In this document: positions 8,926 to 17,657 of the stretch, one piece after another
Numbering within the stretch: position 1 is the first letter of the stretch
How the letters are laid out: each line of letters opens with the position of its first letter
Origin: Anaeromyxobacter diazotrophicus
GTDB lineage: Bacteria; Myxococcota; Myxococcia; Myxococcales; Anaeromyxobacteraceae
Assembly (NCBI RefSeq): GCF_013340205.1
Contig: NZ_BJTG01000005.1
Coordinates: 248,001 to 312,000, forward strand
Direction: 5' to 3'
Length of the DNA: 64,000 bases
Program-made: the position numbers and the translations under genes
The notes under the pieces: model-generated
Database searches by the model: none
What the model was told of the DNA's origin: nothing
The model's input: the letters and a program-made list of their open reading frames with translations, nothing else

Positions 8926-11142
8926 ATGACCTGGGGGCCGGGGGCGGTGGTGGCGCTCGTGCTGGCCGGGGGCGCCGCCCCGGAGCTCGCCACCCGAGCG
9001 GACGAGGGCGCTCCCCAGCCCGTCGCTCCGGCCCCCGAGGATGGCGGCGCGACGCCCGCACCGAACCCGGCCTACGAGGCGGTGGTGCGGGCCCCCGACC
9101 GGCTCCTCGACCCGTGGTCCGTGCCCGCCGACGCGACCGTGGTCGTGCTCGACGCCCCCGCGCTGGCCGCCTCGGGCGCCCGCACGCTGCAGGACGCGCT
9201 CGCGCGCCTACCGGGGGCGGGGCTCTCGGACGAGCAGGGCAACGCCCTCCAGCAGAGCCTCTCGCTGCGGGGGTTCAGCGCGGGGCCCGTGACCGGCTCG
9301 ACCCAAGGGCTGAGCGTCTTCCTGGACGGGGTCCGGATCAACGAGCCAGCCGTGGAGGAGGTCAACTTCGAGCTCATCCCGCTGGAGGACGTGGAGCGGG
9401 TGGAGGTCGTGCACGGGCCGACCGCGGTCTTCGGGCGCAACACGCTCGGGGGGGCGATCCACGTCGTCACGCGACGCGGCGGGCCGGGCGCCGCGGGCGG
9501 CGCCTCGGCGGAGGCTGGGTCGTTCGAGTACCAGCGCCTCCGCGCCTGGGTGCAGGGCGGCGCGGGCGCGCTCGACGGGTACCTCTCGGCCCAGGAGACG
9601 ACGGAGCGCGGCTGGCGCGCCGGCGGCGCCACCCGCAGCGCCCGCCTGTTCGGGAAGCTGGGGCTGCGCGCGCGCGGCACCGATCTCAGCCTCTCCTATC
9701 AGCTCCAGGGCGATCGCGCGCAGGAGCCCGGCTCGCTGCCGCCGGCGATGCTCGCGGCCGACCCGCGCCAGAACTACACCCGGGGCGACTTCTTCCAGCC
9801 CACCCTCCACCTCGTCACCTTCAACGGTCGGCAGGAGCTGACCCCGGGCCTGGCGCTGGCCGTGAACGGGTTCCTCCGGCTCCTGCACGCCGGGCAGTTC
9901 AACGCGAACTGGCTCGGGCCGGACACCCGGCTCCTCGACGAGACGACCAGCGTCGGCGGGGCGGTGCAGCTGACCCACGCGCTGCGGGCCGGCGTCCTCC
10001 GGGGCCACGGCTCGCTGGGCTTGGAGGTCACCCGCAGCGCGGTGCACGTCCCCGTCCACCGGGAGCCGAACGCGCGCTTCCTGGTAGACGAGGGCGGCGC
10101 GGCCCTCCCGCGGCTCGCCTCGGACGTCTCCGACGCGCAGCTCGCCGCCGGCGCGTTCGGCCAGGCGCAGGTCGCCATCGCGAGCGGACCGCTGCGCGGG
10201 CTCGGCGCGACGGCGGCGCTCCGAGCGGACACCCTGTCGCACGACATCGTCGATCGCTCTCCGGATGATCCCGGGAAGGCCTCGGGGCGGGCCACCTACA
10301 CCCGACTGGTGCCCTCCGTCGGGTTGCACTGGGTCTTCGGACCGGCGCTCACGGCCTGGGCCTCTTACAGCGAGGGCTTTCGCGCACCGGCCTTCCTGGA
10401 GCTGACCTGCGCGGACCCCGCTGCACCCTGCGTTGGCCTCCAGTCCGGCGTCGCCCCCGACACCAGCTTCCGGCGGCTCGCGCCGGTCCGAGCGCGCACG
10501 CTCGAGGTCACGGCGCGGGTCGCGCCCGCCCCCTGGTGCAGCGCGACGGTGGGCGCCTACCGCACCGACCTCCGCGACGACATCTACTCGGTGACGGCGC
10601 CCGGGGCGACCAGCGTCTTCTTCCAGAACGTGGGCGACACGCGCCGGCAGGGCGTGGAGCTCGGGGCGCACGCCGAGCGGGGCGCCGTGGAGGTCGACCT
10701 CACCTATGGTTACCAGCGCGCCACCTTCGAGGACGAGCTCGCGCTCGCGTCGCCGCGCACGCCGGGGGGGACCGAGCAGGTGCGGCGCGGAGCTCGCATC
10801 CCGCTCGTCCCTGACCACCGGCTCAGCCTGGACGTCCGCGTCCGCCCGGCGGAGTGGCTGGTGCTGGCGGCCGGCTCGAGCTGGACAAGCACGCAGTACC
10901 TCCGCGGCGACGAGGCCAACGCGGAGCGGCCGCTCCCGTCCTACGTGCTCGTCCACGCCGGCGCGGAGCTCCGCCTCGGCCGGTGGACGGCGACGCTCAG
11001 GGGCACGAACCTCCTCGACGCGCGCCACGAGACGTCCGGGAGCTTCGCGCCCGACGGCAGAGCGCCGGGCCAGCCGGTCGTGCGGTTCCTGACGCCGGGC
11101 CCTCCCCTGCGGCTCGTGGCCGGGCTGGGATTGGAACTCTGA
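8926..11142 (+). CDS. TonB-dependent outer-membrane receptor (second of two)
   Basis: A 738-residue receptor with a short signal peptide and a plug domain at about 55-185. Plug motifs are TLQDALARLPG, SLSLRGFSAG, LDGVRINEP, VERVEVVHGPTAVFGRN and LGGAIHVVTRR. The barrel has late motifs such as YSEGFRAP and LRGTNLLDARH. It differs clearly in sequence from the receptor at 4982, so it is not a recent duplicate. The gene starts 4 bp after the lipoprotein quinoprotein stop. Its ligand is unknown; the repeated pairing with PQQ proteins suggests a linked role. Confidence 0.9.
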   Translation: MTWGPGAVVALVLAGGAAPELATRADEGAPQPVAPAPEDGGATPAPNPAYEAVVRAPDRLLDPWSVPADATVVVLDAPALAASGARTLQDALARLPGAGLSDEQGNALQQSLSLRGFSAGPVTGSTQGLSVFLDGVRINEPAVEEVNFELIPLEDVERVEVVHGPTAVFGRNTLGGAIHVVTRRGGPGAAGGASAEAGSFEYQRLRAWVQGGAGALDGYLSAQETTERGWRAGGATRSARLFGKLGLRARGTDLSLSYQLQGDRAQEPGSLPPAMLAADPRQNYTRGDFFQPTLHLVTFNGRQELTPGLALAVNGFLRLLHAGQFNANWLGPDTRLLDETTSVGGAVQLTHALRAGVLRGHGSLGLEVTRSAVHVPVHREPNARFLVDEGGAALPRLASDVSDAQLAAGAFGQAQVAIASGPLRGLGATAALRADTLSHDIVDRSPDDPGKASGRATYTRLVPSVGLHWVFGPALTAWASYSEGFRAPAFLELTCADPAAPCVGLQSGVAPDTSFRRLAPVRARTLEVTARVAPAPWCSATVGAYRTDLRDDIYSVTAPGATSVFFQNVGDTRRQGVELGAHAERGAVEVDLTYGYQRATFEDELALASPRTPGGTEQVRRGARIPLVPDHRLSLDVRVRPAEWLVLAAGSSWTSTQYLRGDEANAERPLPSYVLVHAGAELRLGRWTATLRGTNLLDARHETSGSFAPDGRAPGQPVVRFLTPGPPLRLVAGLGLEL

Positions 11143-11191
11143 GCGCCGCGCGACGGTGGCAGGTTTCGGGAGTCCACGCGTAAGCGAGGAA

Positions 11192-11214
11192 ATCAGAGGA
11201 CCTCCCCATCTGAT
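11192..11214. terminator. Weak hairpin between convergent genes
   Basis: ATCAGA (11192-11197) pairs with TCTGAT (11209-11214) across an 11-nt loop, in the 105-bp gap between the convergent receptor and GH79-like genes. It could act in both directions, but the stem is short and there is no T-run. Confidence 0.35.
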
Positions 11215-11247
11215 CTCTGCTCCAGCGCTCGCCAAACCGCGATACGG

Positions 11248-12897
11248 TCACCGGCAGGCGTCGTTGCCAGCATCTGGAACGGCCAGGAAGGTGATGCTCG
11301 CTGCCGGCAGCGTGAGGAGCCCGGCGGGTGTCGCGATGCCGTCCAGGTGCGGAACGTCGCCTGCGGCGCTCACCCTCAGCTCTTCGCCATCGAGTCGCAC
11401 CGCTGCGTCGAGGAGGTCGGTGGCCGTGAGCGCCCAACGGCTGGACGGCACCGAGACAGCGACATCGTGCGCCGCGCCGCGATCGAGGTTGATCGCGAGG
11501 ATCGCCACGCCGCCGCGATGACCTCGCAGGCAGTGCGAATAGAGGTGGACGCTCGCGTGTGGCGACGGGCCGGGGGCCAGGACCGTCGAGCCCATGAGCT
11601 TCGCCCACAGGAGGGCCGCCCAGAAGTTGGGACGCGGCGCCAGCGTCCCGGGATCGAGCAGGCCGTAGTCGCTCGAGGCGAGCGTGTTGTGGGTGATGAC
11701 CTGGACGCCCCGCTGCGCGAGCCGCCCGTGCGAGTCGAGGTAACGGAACGTGTCGAGGAAGGTCGACGCCCATGGATTCCCGCCGCACGCCGAATCGGCC
11801 GTCTCGGTGATCCAGAGCGGCTTCCCGGGCTCGAAGCGATCCCGCAGCGCCGCGTAGAAGGAGGTGATCGCGTCAGCGCGGGAGAGCCAATCCTCGGACA
11901 GCGCGGCGTCGGCGGTCGTCTGCATCGCCGGCCCCGTGCTGGCGCAGCGCTTCGAGACCGCGCCGTAGAGGTGATAGGAGAAGGCGTCGAAGGCGGGCCC
12001 GGTGGCCGCGAGCAGGTCCGGCGTCTTCAGCACGCCCGGGCCCATCGCCATGGACGACGGCCCGCCCTCGCCCACCGAGCCGGGGCCGAGAAACACCAGG
12101 TCCGGCAGCGCTTCCTTGATGAACCGGCGGAACCGGCCGATGTCGCGCCCGAACATCGCCGCGTCGTAGCCCTTGGGCGCGCCTCCCATCGCCGCGTAGG
12201 TCGGCTCATTCATGAGTTCGGCAGCCGCGATCGCGCCGCCGATCGACTTCGTGTACCCGACCAACCGCTTCGCCTGCCCGGGCGTCCAGACGCCGGCGGC
12301 ATCACGGGTTCCGGGGCTCGTCGCGAACGACGTGACGATCTTCGCTTCGACCGCGCGGGAGAAATCCACGACGCCCCTCCACTGCTGCCGCGTCAGCACG
12401 CCACCGAAGCCCGCGGGCGGCTCGGGCGGCGCGGGCTCGTCGCTGTCGTGGAAGAAGACGGAGTTCGCCCAGGTGCCGCTGACGCGCACGTAGGCTGGGC
12501 CCAGGGCCGCGGCCAGCTTCCGCAGGCGAGGGTTTGCGAGGTCGATGGGCGGGCGCCACTCGTAGAGCCTCGGGTCCATTCCGGCGGGGATCGCGCCGCC
12601 CCCCGCCGGTCCGGTGTGCCTTGCGTCCGAGGCGCTCTGACCGTACGGCTTCCAGAACCAGCCGCCGATCACCTCGACCATCTCGACGTTGTATGACTGG
12701 AAACGCTCGTCGACGGCGCCGACGCGACGCAAGCTCGACGGAGCGATGGCCGACGGCGTGTGCTGGGTCGGAGCGGGTGCCGCTCCGGCGCACGCGAGCA
12801 TCGTCACCCACGCCAGCCGCGCCGGCGCCGGCGCGAGCTTGGCGAGGCTACCGGCGAGCGCCAGCAGCGCGGCTTTCTTCGTCGTCCCATGTGCCAT
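11248..12897 (-). CDS. GH79-like glycoside hydrolase (heparanase/beta-glucuronidase type)
   Basis: A 549-residue exported protein with a long basic-hydrophobic N-terminus and a possible lipobox (VTMLAC, about residues 31-36). A TIM-barrel follows, then a C-terminal beta-sandwich (AILAINLDRGAAHDVAV to SITFLAVPD). The likely acid/base is Glu231 in AELMNEPTYAAMGG and the likely nucleophile is Glu365 in PLWITETADSACGG. Both motifs and the overall order fit GH79 (clan A), whose members cleave beta-glucuronides or glucuronic-acid-containing polysaccharides. The gene is separated from the glucan operon by a broken gene. The specific substrate cannot be read from sequence. Confidence 0.75.
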   Translation of the reverse strand: MAHGTTKKAALLALAGSLAKLAPAPARLAWVTMLACAGAAPAPTQHTPSAIAPSSLRRVGAVDERFQSYNVEMVEVIGGWFWKPYGQSASDARHTGPAGGGAIPAGMDPRLYEWRPPIDLANPRLRKLAAALGPAYVRVSGTWANSVFFHDSDEPAPPEPPAGFGGVLTRQQWRGVVDFSRAVEAKIVTSFATSPGTRDAAGVWTPGQAKRLVGYTKSIGGAIAAAELMNEPTYAAMGGAPKGYDAAMFGRDIGRFRRFIKEALPDLVFLGPGSVGEGGPSSMAMGPGVLKTPDLLAATGPAFDAFSYHLYGAVSKRCASTGPAMQTTADAALSEDWLSRADAITSFYAALRDRFEPGKPLWITETADSACGGNPWASTFLDTFRYLDSHGRLAQRGVQVITHNTLASSDYGLLDPGTLAPRPNFWAALLWAKLMGSTVLAPGPSPHASVHLYSHCLRGHRGGVAILAINLDRGAAHDVAVSVPSSRWALTATDLLDAAVRLDGEELRVSAAGDVPHLDGIATPAGLLTLPAASITFLAVPDAGNDACR

Positions 12898-12953
12898 TCG
12901 CGAGCTTCTCGTCGGTGGGAAGGTCCGCTCGGCTACTCTTGATGGACGGGCGG

Positions 12954-13109
12954 CTACTGCAGGTTATCGAGCGGGCCGTGGCGATAGACCCGGCCGGCCT
13001 TCATGACGAAGTCCACTGTTCCGGTCACGGCGATATCCTTGAAAGGGTCCCCTTTCATGGCCACCACGTCGGCCTGCTTGCCTGGCCGTTGGCCGGCTTT
13101 CAGGAGCGC
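12954..13109 (-). pseudogene. Amidohydrolase C-terminal remnant
   Basis: On the minus strand, the 51 codons before the stop at 12954 read ALLKAGQRPGKQADVVAMKG, then DPFKDIAVTGTVDFVMKAGR and VYRHGPLDNLQ. This is the C-terminal pattern of imidazolonepropionase-like metal-dependent amidohydrolases (GKxADxVAxxGDPxxDI...VDFVMKxGxVY). A stop codon (13110-13112) precedes it in frame, and no catalytic part is found upstream. It is a gene scrap, which suggests deletion or rearrangement between the GH79-like gene and the metzincin-like gene. Confidence 0.75.
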
Positions 13110-13266
13110 CTAGTCCTCTCGCTCGCCGCCTCAATCGGAATCGCACTCGGACGCGGGTTCGAGTCCGCAGGTCCGCTCATTCTCGTCGGCGGTCCGAATC
13201 GGCTTATCCGCAGAACCTAGCCGTTCCGCGCGGGATCACTTACTGCGCGCCTGATAGGCTGTCGCG

Positions 13267-14358
13267 ATGTACGGCTTCACCGCGGCCGCGTGGCGGCTGT
13301 CACGGCGCATCGTCCTGGTGATCGTCTCCGCGTCCACGGTGCTGGTGGCGTGCGCGTCCATCAGGCGCCTGCCGATCGACGACCAGCGCGACTACGCGCG
13401 CAGCTCGGGGCCCGCATCGAGGTGGAGTTAGTCCGGAGCTGGGAACACTCGGACGGGTCGAGCGGCCTCGCCGGCGCGCTCGCGGCGCTGGTCGCGCTCG
13501 ACGACGCGGCCGACGTCGACCGTGTCGTCGGGTTCGTCTCGTCCATGCCGACCCTGCCGGCGGTCCTGGAGCAGCTCGGGATCGCGCTCGCACCGGGCCG
13601 GCACCTCATCGTGAGAGGCTCTGAATCCGCGGAAGAGGCGGTGCAGCTCCGGCGGGTGCTGCACCTCCTCCCGGACGACGAGATCGAAGCACTCCTGCGC
13701 GAACGCCGGGTTCACCGCGAGACCCTGCTGCTCTTGCACGAATGGGCGCACACGATGGGGGCTTCGCACGATCCGGCTGAAGGCTTCATCCTCTCGCCGC
13801 GGTACGACCTGGGCTGCGCCGGCTTCTCGGACGCATCGCGGGCCTTGCTGCGCGCGGCGCTCGCGGCGGGGGATCCCGGCGCCGCGCCTCGCGTGGTGCC
13901 CGCTTCCACGCCGGCCCGCGAGCCCCCCGCTCGCCCGGTCGAGCCGGTGACGCCCGCGAAGCCGCCCTCGCGCGAGAGGACGGTCGCGGCGAACCTGAAC
14001 GACGTCGTGCGGCTCTTCGAGCGGACCGGTGACGCCGAGCGCGCGTGGGCGCTGCTCGCGCCGCTCGCCGCGCGCGAGCCCACCGATGCGCGGGTCCAGC
14101 ACTGGTCGTGCTATCTCGCGTTCGTGAGGGCGCAGAGCGCGACGGCGACGCAGACCGCGTGCGAGGCGGCCGCGCATCTGCCGGGCGCCTTGCCCGAGGT
14201 CCACCTCATGCTCGGAGACCTGGCTGCAGCACCGGCAGCCCCGCCGCGCCCTGGAGGCGCTCCGTGAAGGCGAGGCGTTGCTGGTCCGGATGCCCGACGA
14301 GGCGTCATGGGCCTACCTGGCGCGTCTCGCGGCGGACCGGTGCGCGGGCGGGAGGTGA
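13267..14358 (+). pseudogene. Metzincin-like lipoprotein protease gene with two frameshifts
   Basis: The gene seems to start at ATG 13267 with a lipoprotein signal (VIVSASTVLVACAS). The frame shifts by one near 13402, inside a stretch that should read DYAR...LGARIEVELV. The central frame (to about 14215) carries the zinc site LLLHEWAHTMGASHD at 13734-13775, an HExxHxxGxxH metzincin motif. A Pro-rich linker and a helical part that looks like TPRs follow. Near 14220 the frame shifts back, and WLQHRQPRRALEALREGE continues to TGA at 14356. The outer parts share one frame. Either the gene is decayed or the assembly has two single-base errors. If intact it would be a surface metalloprotease of about 363 residues. 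Confidence 0.7.
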
Positions 14359-14424
14359 TCGGGGCTAGCGAGCGCGTCAAGCTCGAGGGGAACGCAGGCA
14401 AGGCGAGCACCGCATGGACCGTCC

Positions 14425-15276
14425 TCACCGTGCCGCGCCGGCCGCGGCGTACGTCCTGCCGAGGGCAGTCAAGGCTCCGTCCGCGGTGAGGGCCACGTTC
14501 GGCACGGCGCGCCCGTCGGCGAACCAGGCGTACCGGAAGACGCGGGGGTCCGCCTCGAGCGCGGCGACCGCGGCGGTCATGTACGCCTCCTGGCCGGCGA
14601 GCGACGTCTGCTGGGCGTCCCCGTCCCCGCAGGCGAACTCGGTGAGCCAGATCGGCTTCCCGAACGCCGCCGCCTGGTCGAGGTACCAGGCGAGCGCGCT
14701 GGAGTCGCAGGCGTACCAGTGAACCGCGACGTGATCCACGCGGCAGCCCGGGCAGGCGGCGAAGAAGTCCCGCAGGTACTGGAAGGGGTCGGTCCCGTTG
14801 CAGGCGCTGCTCGGCCCGCAGTAGTTGACGGCGGGTGACACGATCGCGAGGCCGCGGGCGTCCGCGATCTGCTCGATCGCGGGCCACAGCGCGGCCGCCT
14901 GCGCGGCGGTGAGGTTCGCCTGCGACTTGAAGTTCGGCTCGTTGAAGGCGAGGAGGTACTTCGCGCCCTGCGGGATGTCCCGGATGACCTGGTCGACGTC
15001 GAACTGCCCGCCCCACACCATCGGGACGAACTCGGCGTCGGCGTCGCCCGCCATGGGCGCGTCGGGGTGGGTGGACCAGTCGTACCACCAGGTCACCTGC
15101 GGGGTGAGCGCGCGGAGCTCGGCGGGCGACTGGAAGCCGTACGCGACGCCGCGCTTCGTGCCCGGCGCCGGGCGCGGGAGCTGGGCGCCGTCGCCCGCGC
15201 CGCCGCAGGCCAGGGACGCGGCGGCGGCCAGCAGGGCGACGGCGCGTAGGGCGGGGTGCGCGATGCGATGGGCCAT
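14425..15276 (-). CDS. GH128-like (Asl1-type) beta-1,3-glucanase lipoprotein
   Basis: A 283-residue lipoprotein (lipobox ASLAC near residue 24) with a compact TIM-barrel. YDWSTHPDAP, FVPMVWGG, LLAFNEPNFKSQ and PIWLTEFACGDGD are in the order typical of Asl1-like/GH128 enzymes; Glu113 (NEPN) is the likely acid/base and Glu213 (LTEF) the likely nucleophile. The family hydrolyses beta-1,3-glucan such as lentinan and fungal wall glucan. The ATG at 15276 is 5 bp after the upstream GH64-like stop and uses a GGTGAG site inside that gene's end, so the two are probably translationally coupled. It is the last gene of the four-gene operon. Confidence 0.8.
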   Translation of the reverse strand: MAHRIAHPALRAVALLAAAASLACGGAGDGAQLPRPAPGTKRGVAYGFQSPAELRALTPQVTWWYDWSTHPDAPMAGDADAEFVPMVWGGQFDVDQVIRDIPQGAKYLLAFNEPNFKSQANLTAAQAAALWPAIEQIADARGLAIVSPAVNYCGPSSACNGTDPFQYLRDFFAACPGCRVDHVAVHWYACDSSALAWYLDQAAAFGKPIWLTEFACGDGDAQQTSLAGQEAYMTAAVAALEADPRVFRYAWFADGRAVPNVALTADGALTALGRTYAAAGAAR

Positions 15277-15281
15277 GGCGC

Positions 15282-16331
15282 TCACCAGCCGATCGCGACG
15301 AGCAGGTACTGCGGATGGTCGCACGACAGGTACGTCGAGTAGCCCCCGACGTCGTCGTACGGGAAGCCGTACGCCCTCCCCCCCAGCGCGTTGTCGTGCC
15401 AGAACCTGGCGTAGTAGTCCGCCGGCGCTTGCGCGTAGAAGGTCGTCGGGTCGCTCCACAGCTTCGCGTCGAGCAGCTTGCCGCTCGCGTCGAACGTGCC
15501 CGGGGCGGCGCCCACGTGGCGGTAGATCGCCGCCGACAGGTCGGGGTAGCTGCCCAGCCCGTCGCCGTTCGGGCCGGGTCGCGGGACCGTGAGGCCGTTC
15601 GCGGTCCACAGCGCGTCGACGAACGCGTCGTAGTAGTGCTGGTAGGGCCCGCCAGCGTTGAACCCGCCGGCACCGGGCTCCACGATCCGGTAGGGCGCGC
15701 CGGCGGGGTTGGCGCGCACGAGGCCCTGGAACTCGACCGGGACCGCGCCCAGGTATCGCTGGAAGGTCGCGGAGCGATCCTCCTGGAACATGGCGTAGCT
15801 CTCGCCCACCGCCTGGTCGAGCCCGGGGCACACGAGCCGCATCGCGATCTTGAGCCCGAACGCGTCCACCCGCGTCGTGTTGCCGTGGAAGGCGTACGGG
15901 TTCGACCCGATGGTGAACTCGATGAAGTCGAAGTAGCCGCTCTTCTCCGGGGCGCTGGCGCAGCCGCCGTCGTAGCCGTTCTCCTTCCCGCACAGGAAGA
16001 AGTACATGCGCTCGGAGGGATACGCGGGCATGTCGAACGTCGGGCGCTCGGCGATCGCGTGGAGCACCTTCTGGCCCTCGTGCTCGAACCGCCAGTAGAT
16101 CTCGCGATCCTCGAACTTCCCCTGGGTGCGGTTCAGGAACACGAAGGTCAGCGCGTTCGCAGCCTGCGGGATGCTCGCCGCGTCCCAGAAGCCCGCCGGC
16201 GCGCTCGGATCGGACACCGGCGGCGGCGCGGGCCAGCTGGCGGTCGGCGCCGACGACGACGAGCAGCCTGCGGCGCACAGCACCGCGGTGGGAAGGAGGG
16301 CCAGGAGGCGGCCGCGAGAAGGCAGGGGCAT
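15282..16331 (-). CDS. GH64-like beta-1,3-glucanase lipoprotein
   Basis: A 349-residue lipoprotein (lipobox LCAAGC, then SSSSAP). The body matches the GH64/thaumatin-like glucanase pattern: LTFVFLNRTQ, FDFIEFTIG, TTRVDAFGLKIAMRL, YYDAFVDALW, a later GxFDASGKLLDA segment and a C-terminal ARFWHDNALGGRAYGFPYDD. GH64 enzymes typically release laminaripentaose from beta-1,3-glucan. The start at 16331 gives a good signal peptide. The gap to the upstream TOS1-like gene is 32 bp. Catalytic residues cannot be placed with certainty by eye. Confidence 0.75.
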   Translation of the reverse strand: MPLPSRGRLLALLPTAVLCAAGCSSSSAPTASWPAPPPVSDPSAPAGFWDAASIPQAANALTFVFLNRTQGKFEDREIYWRFEHEGQKVLHAIAERPTFDMPAYPSERMYFFLCGKENGYDGGCASAPEKSGYFDFIEFTIGSNPYAFHGNTTRVDAFGLKIAMRLVCPGLDQAVGESYAMFQEDRSATFQRYLGAVPVEFQGLVRANPAGAPYRIVEPGAGGFNAGGPYQHYYDAFVDALWTANGLTVPRPGPNGDGLGSYPDLSAAIYRHVGAAPGTFDASGKLLDAKLWSDPTTFYAQAPADYYARFWHDNALGGRAYGFPYDDVGGYSTYLSCDHPQYLLVAIGW

Positions 16332-16363
16332 GGGGGATCCTCGACGAGGGCTGGGCCGTGGAC

Positions 16364-17623
16364 TCACTGCGGCAAGCGGAGGTTCAGGAGATCCTGCAGG
16401 GCGGCGTGCGGGACCGTGGCCGGCAGGGCCGGAAGGATCCCTGCAGCGGCGGCCGGGACGGCGTTCGGGTGAACCACCCCGAGCTGGACCGTCCGCGAGT
16501 CGACGTCCAGCAGGATGAGGAAGTAGCGGTAGCCGCGGTCCGGCCGGCGGAACGCCGCGCCCGGGCCCTGCGTCGGGCTGGCGAGGGCGCCGTGCGCTGC
16601 GCCGGTGTCGGTGGCCTTGGCGATCAGGTCGACGTCGGGCGGGAGCTTGGACACGTCGCACTGCGGCCCGCACGGCCCTTCCCCGACGTAGCCCGCGTAG
16701 TCGACGAGGTCGGTGCTGAGGACGCCCAGGTTCCGGTACGCGTTGTTGTCGTTCACCACCTCGAACGCGTTGAACTGGCCGCAGCCGTCCGCCTTGGCGC
16801 CGTAGTTGCTCGTGTCCTTCGCGTAGCACTGGCAGGGGGAGAACGATCCCGCGCGCACGAGCTCCGCGGCGCTGAGCCCGATCCACGGAGCGTCGTACCA
16901 GCCGCCGGCCGTCCCCGTGGAGCAAGCCTGCCCGGGCCCCGCCGCGCCGGCGTGCGGCATCTCGGCGAGGAGCACGAACAGCTTCGAGCCGCTCCAGCCC
17001 CGGCGCTGCGAGCCGGAGGAGGCGGGGCAGTACGGCGCGCTGCCCGCGCCGCACGCGAACGCGAGGTCGGTCGCGACGTTCACCAGGCACTCGGTGCCGA
17101 TGGCGCCGGTGAAGCCGGCGGTCTCCGTGCCGTTCCCCGCGAACGCGAGCCCCTGCGGGCCGGCCGGGGCGCGGCTGTCCCACGCCGACACGAGCCGCCA
17201 CCCGACCACGCCGGCCGGGTCCGGCTGGTAGACGGCGAGCTGCTTCACGAGCATCGGCCCGCGCAGCGTCAGGATGAGCTCCTCGTCCCAGGGCGTGAGC
17301 CGGTCGCCGGGCACGGTGTGCGTGTTCCGGCAGCACGCGCTCGTGCTCGTGACGTCGCAGGGGCCGACGGCGGGGTCGGCCACCCTCGGATACCAGCCGG
17401 CGGCGCCGATCTGCTGGAAGGTGATGGTGCCGCCGAGCGACGCCGCGTCGAGCTCGCCACCGGCGAAGCGCGCCGGGCCGATACCCTCTGCCAGCCCACC
17501 GGGCGGCAGCCCGGGGTCGGTCGGCTCGCTCGGCGCGTGCGGCGCGCGGCGGCTGCAGCCCGCGCCGGCGGCGAGGACCGCGAGCGCGACGAGCGAGGCG
17601 CGGCGGGCCGAGTCGGTGAACAT
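16364..17623 (-). CDS. TOS1-like (DUF2403/DUF2401) lipoprotein, fungal-type family
   Basis: A 419-residue Cys-rich lipoprotein (lipobox AGAGC). The N-terminal half has GTITFQQIGAAGWYPRV and a CDVTSTSACC cluster. The C-terminal half has FTGAIGTECLVNVATDLAFA, GSKLFVLLAEMPHAG, DAPWIGLSAAEL, CQCYAKD and GCGQFNAFEVV. These match my memory of fungal TOS1 (SKxFVFEFxMP, DMPAIWxLNAxxxR, CSCW, GCGExDxFEV), a cell-wall protein linked to beta-1,3-glucan. I chose ATG 17623, with AGGGGAG nine bases upstream, over 17641. It lies between the GH2-like and GH64-like genes in one operon. A glucan-binding or hydrolytic role is inference. Confidence 0.7.
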   Translation of the reverse strand: MFTDSARRASLVALAVLAAGAGCSRRAPHAPSEPTDPGLPPGGLAEGIGPARFAGGELDAASLGGTITFQQIGAAGWYPRVADPAVGPCDVTSTSACCRNTHTVPGDRLTPWDEELILTLRGPMLVKQLAVYQPDPAGVVGWRLVSAWDSRAPAGPQGLAFAGNGTETAGFTGAIGTECLVNVATDLAFACGAGSAPYCPASSGSQRRGWSGSKLFVLLAEMPHAGAAGPGQACSTGTAGGWYDAPWIGLSAAELVRAGSFSPCQCYAKDTSNYGAKADGCGQFNAFEVVNDNNAYRNLGVLSTDLVDYAGYVGEGPCGPQCDVSKLPPDVDLIAKATDTGAAHGALASPTQGPGAAFRRPDRGYRYFLILLDVDSRTVQLGVVHPNAVPAAAAGILPALPATVPHAALQDLLNLRLPQ

Positions 17624-17657
17624 CCGGAGGACTCCCCTCATGACATCGGCGGCCGCC

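Noticed and set aside
13151-13175. tRNA T-loop-like sequence GGGTTCGAGTCC
   Set aside because: The flanking bases do not form a proper T-stem, and there is no acceptor stem, anticodon arm or CCA.
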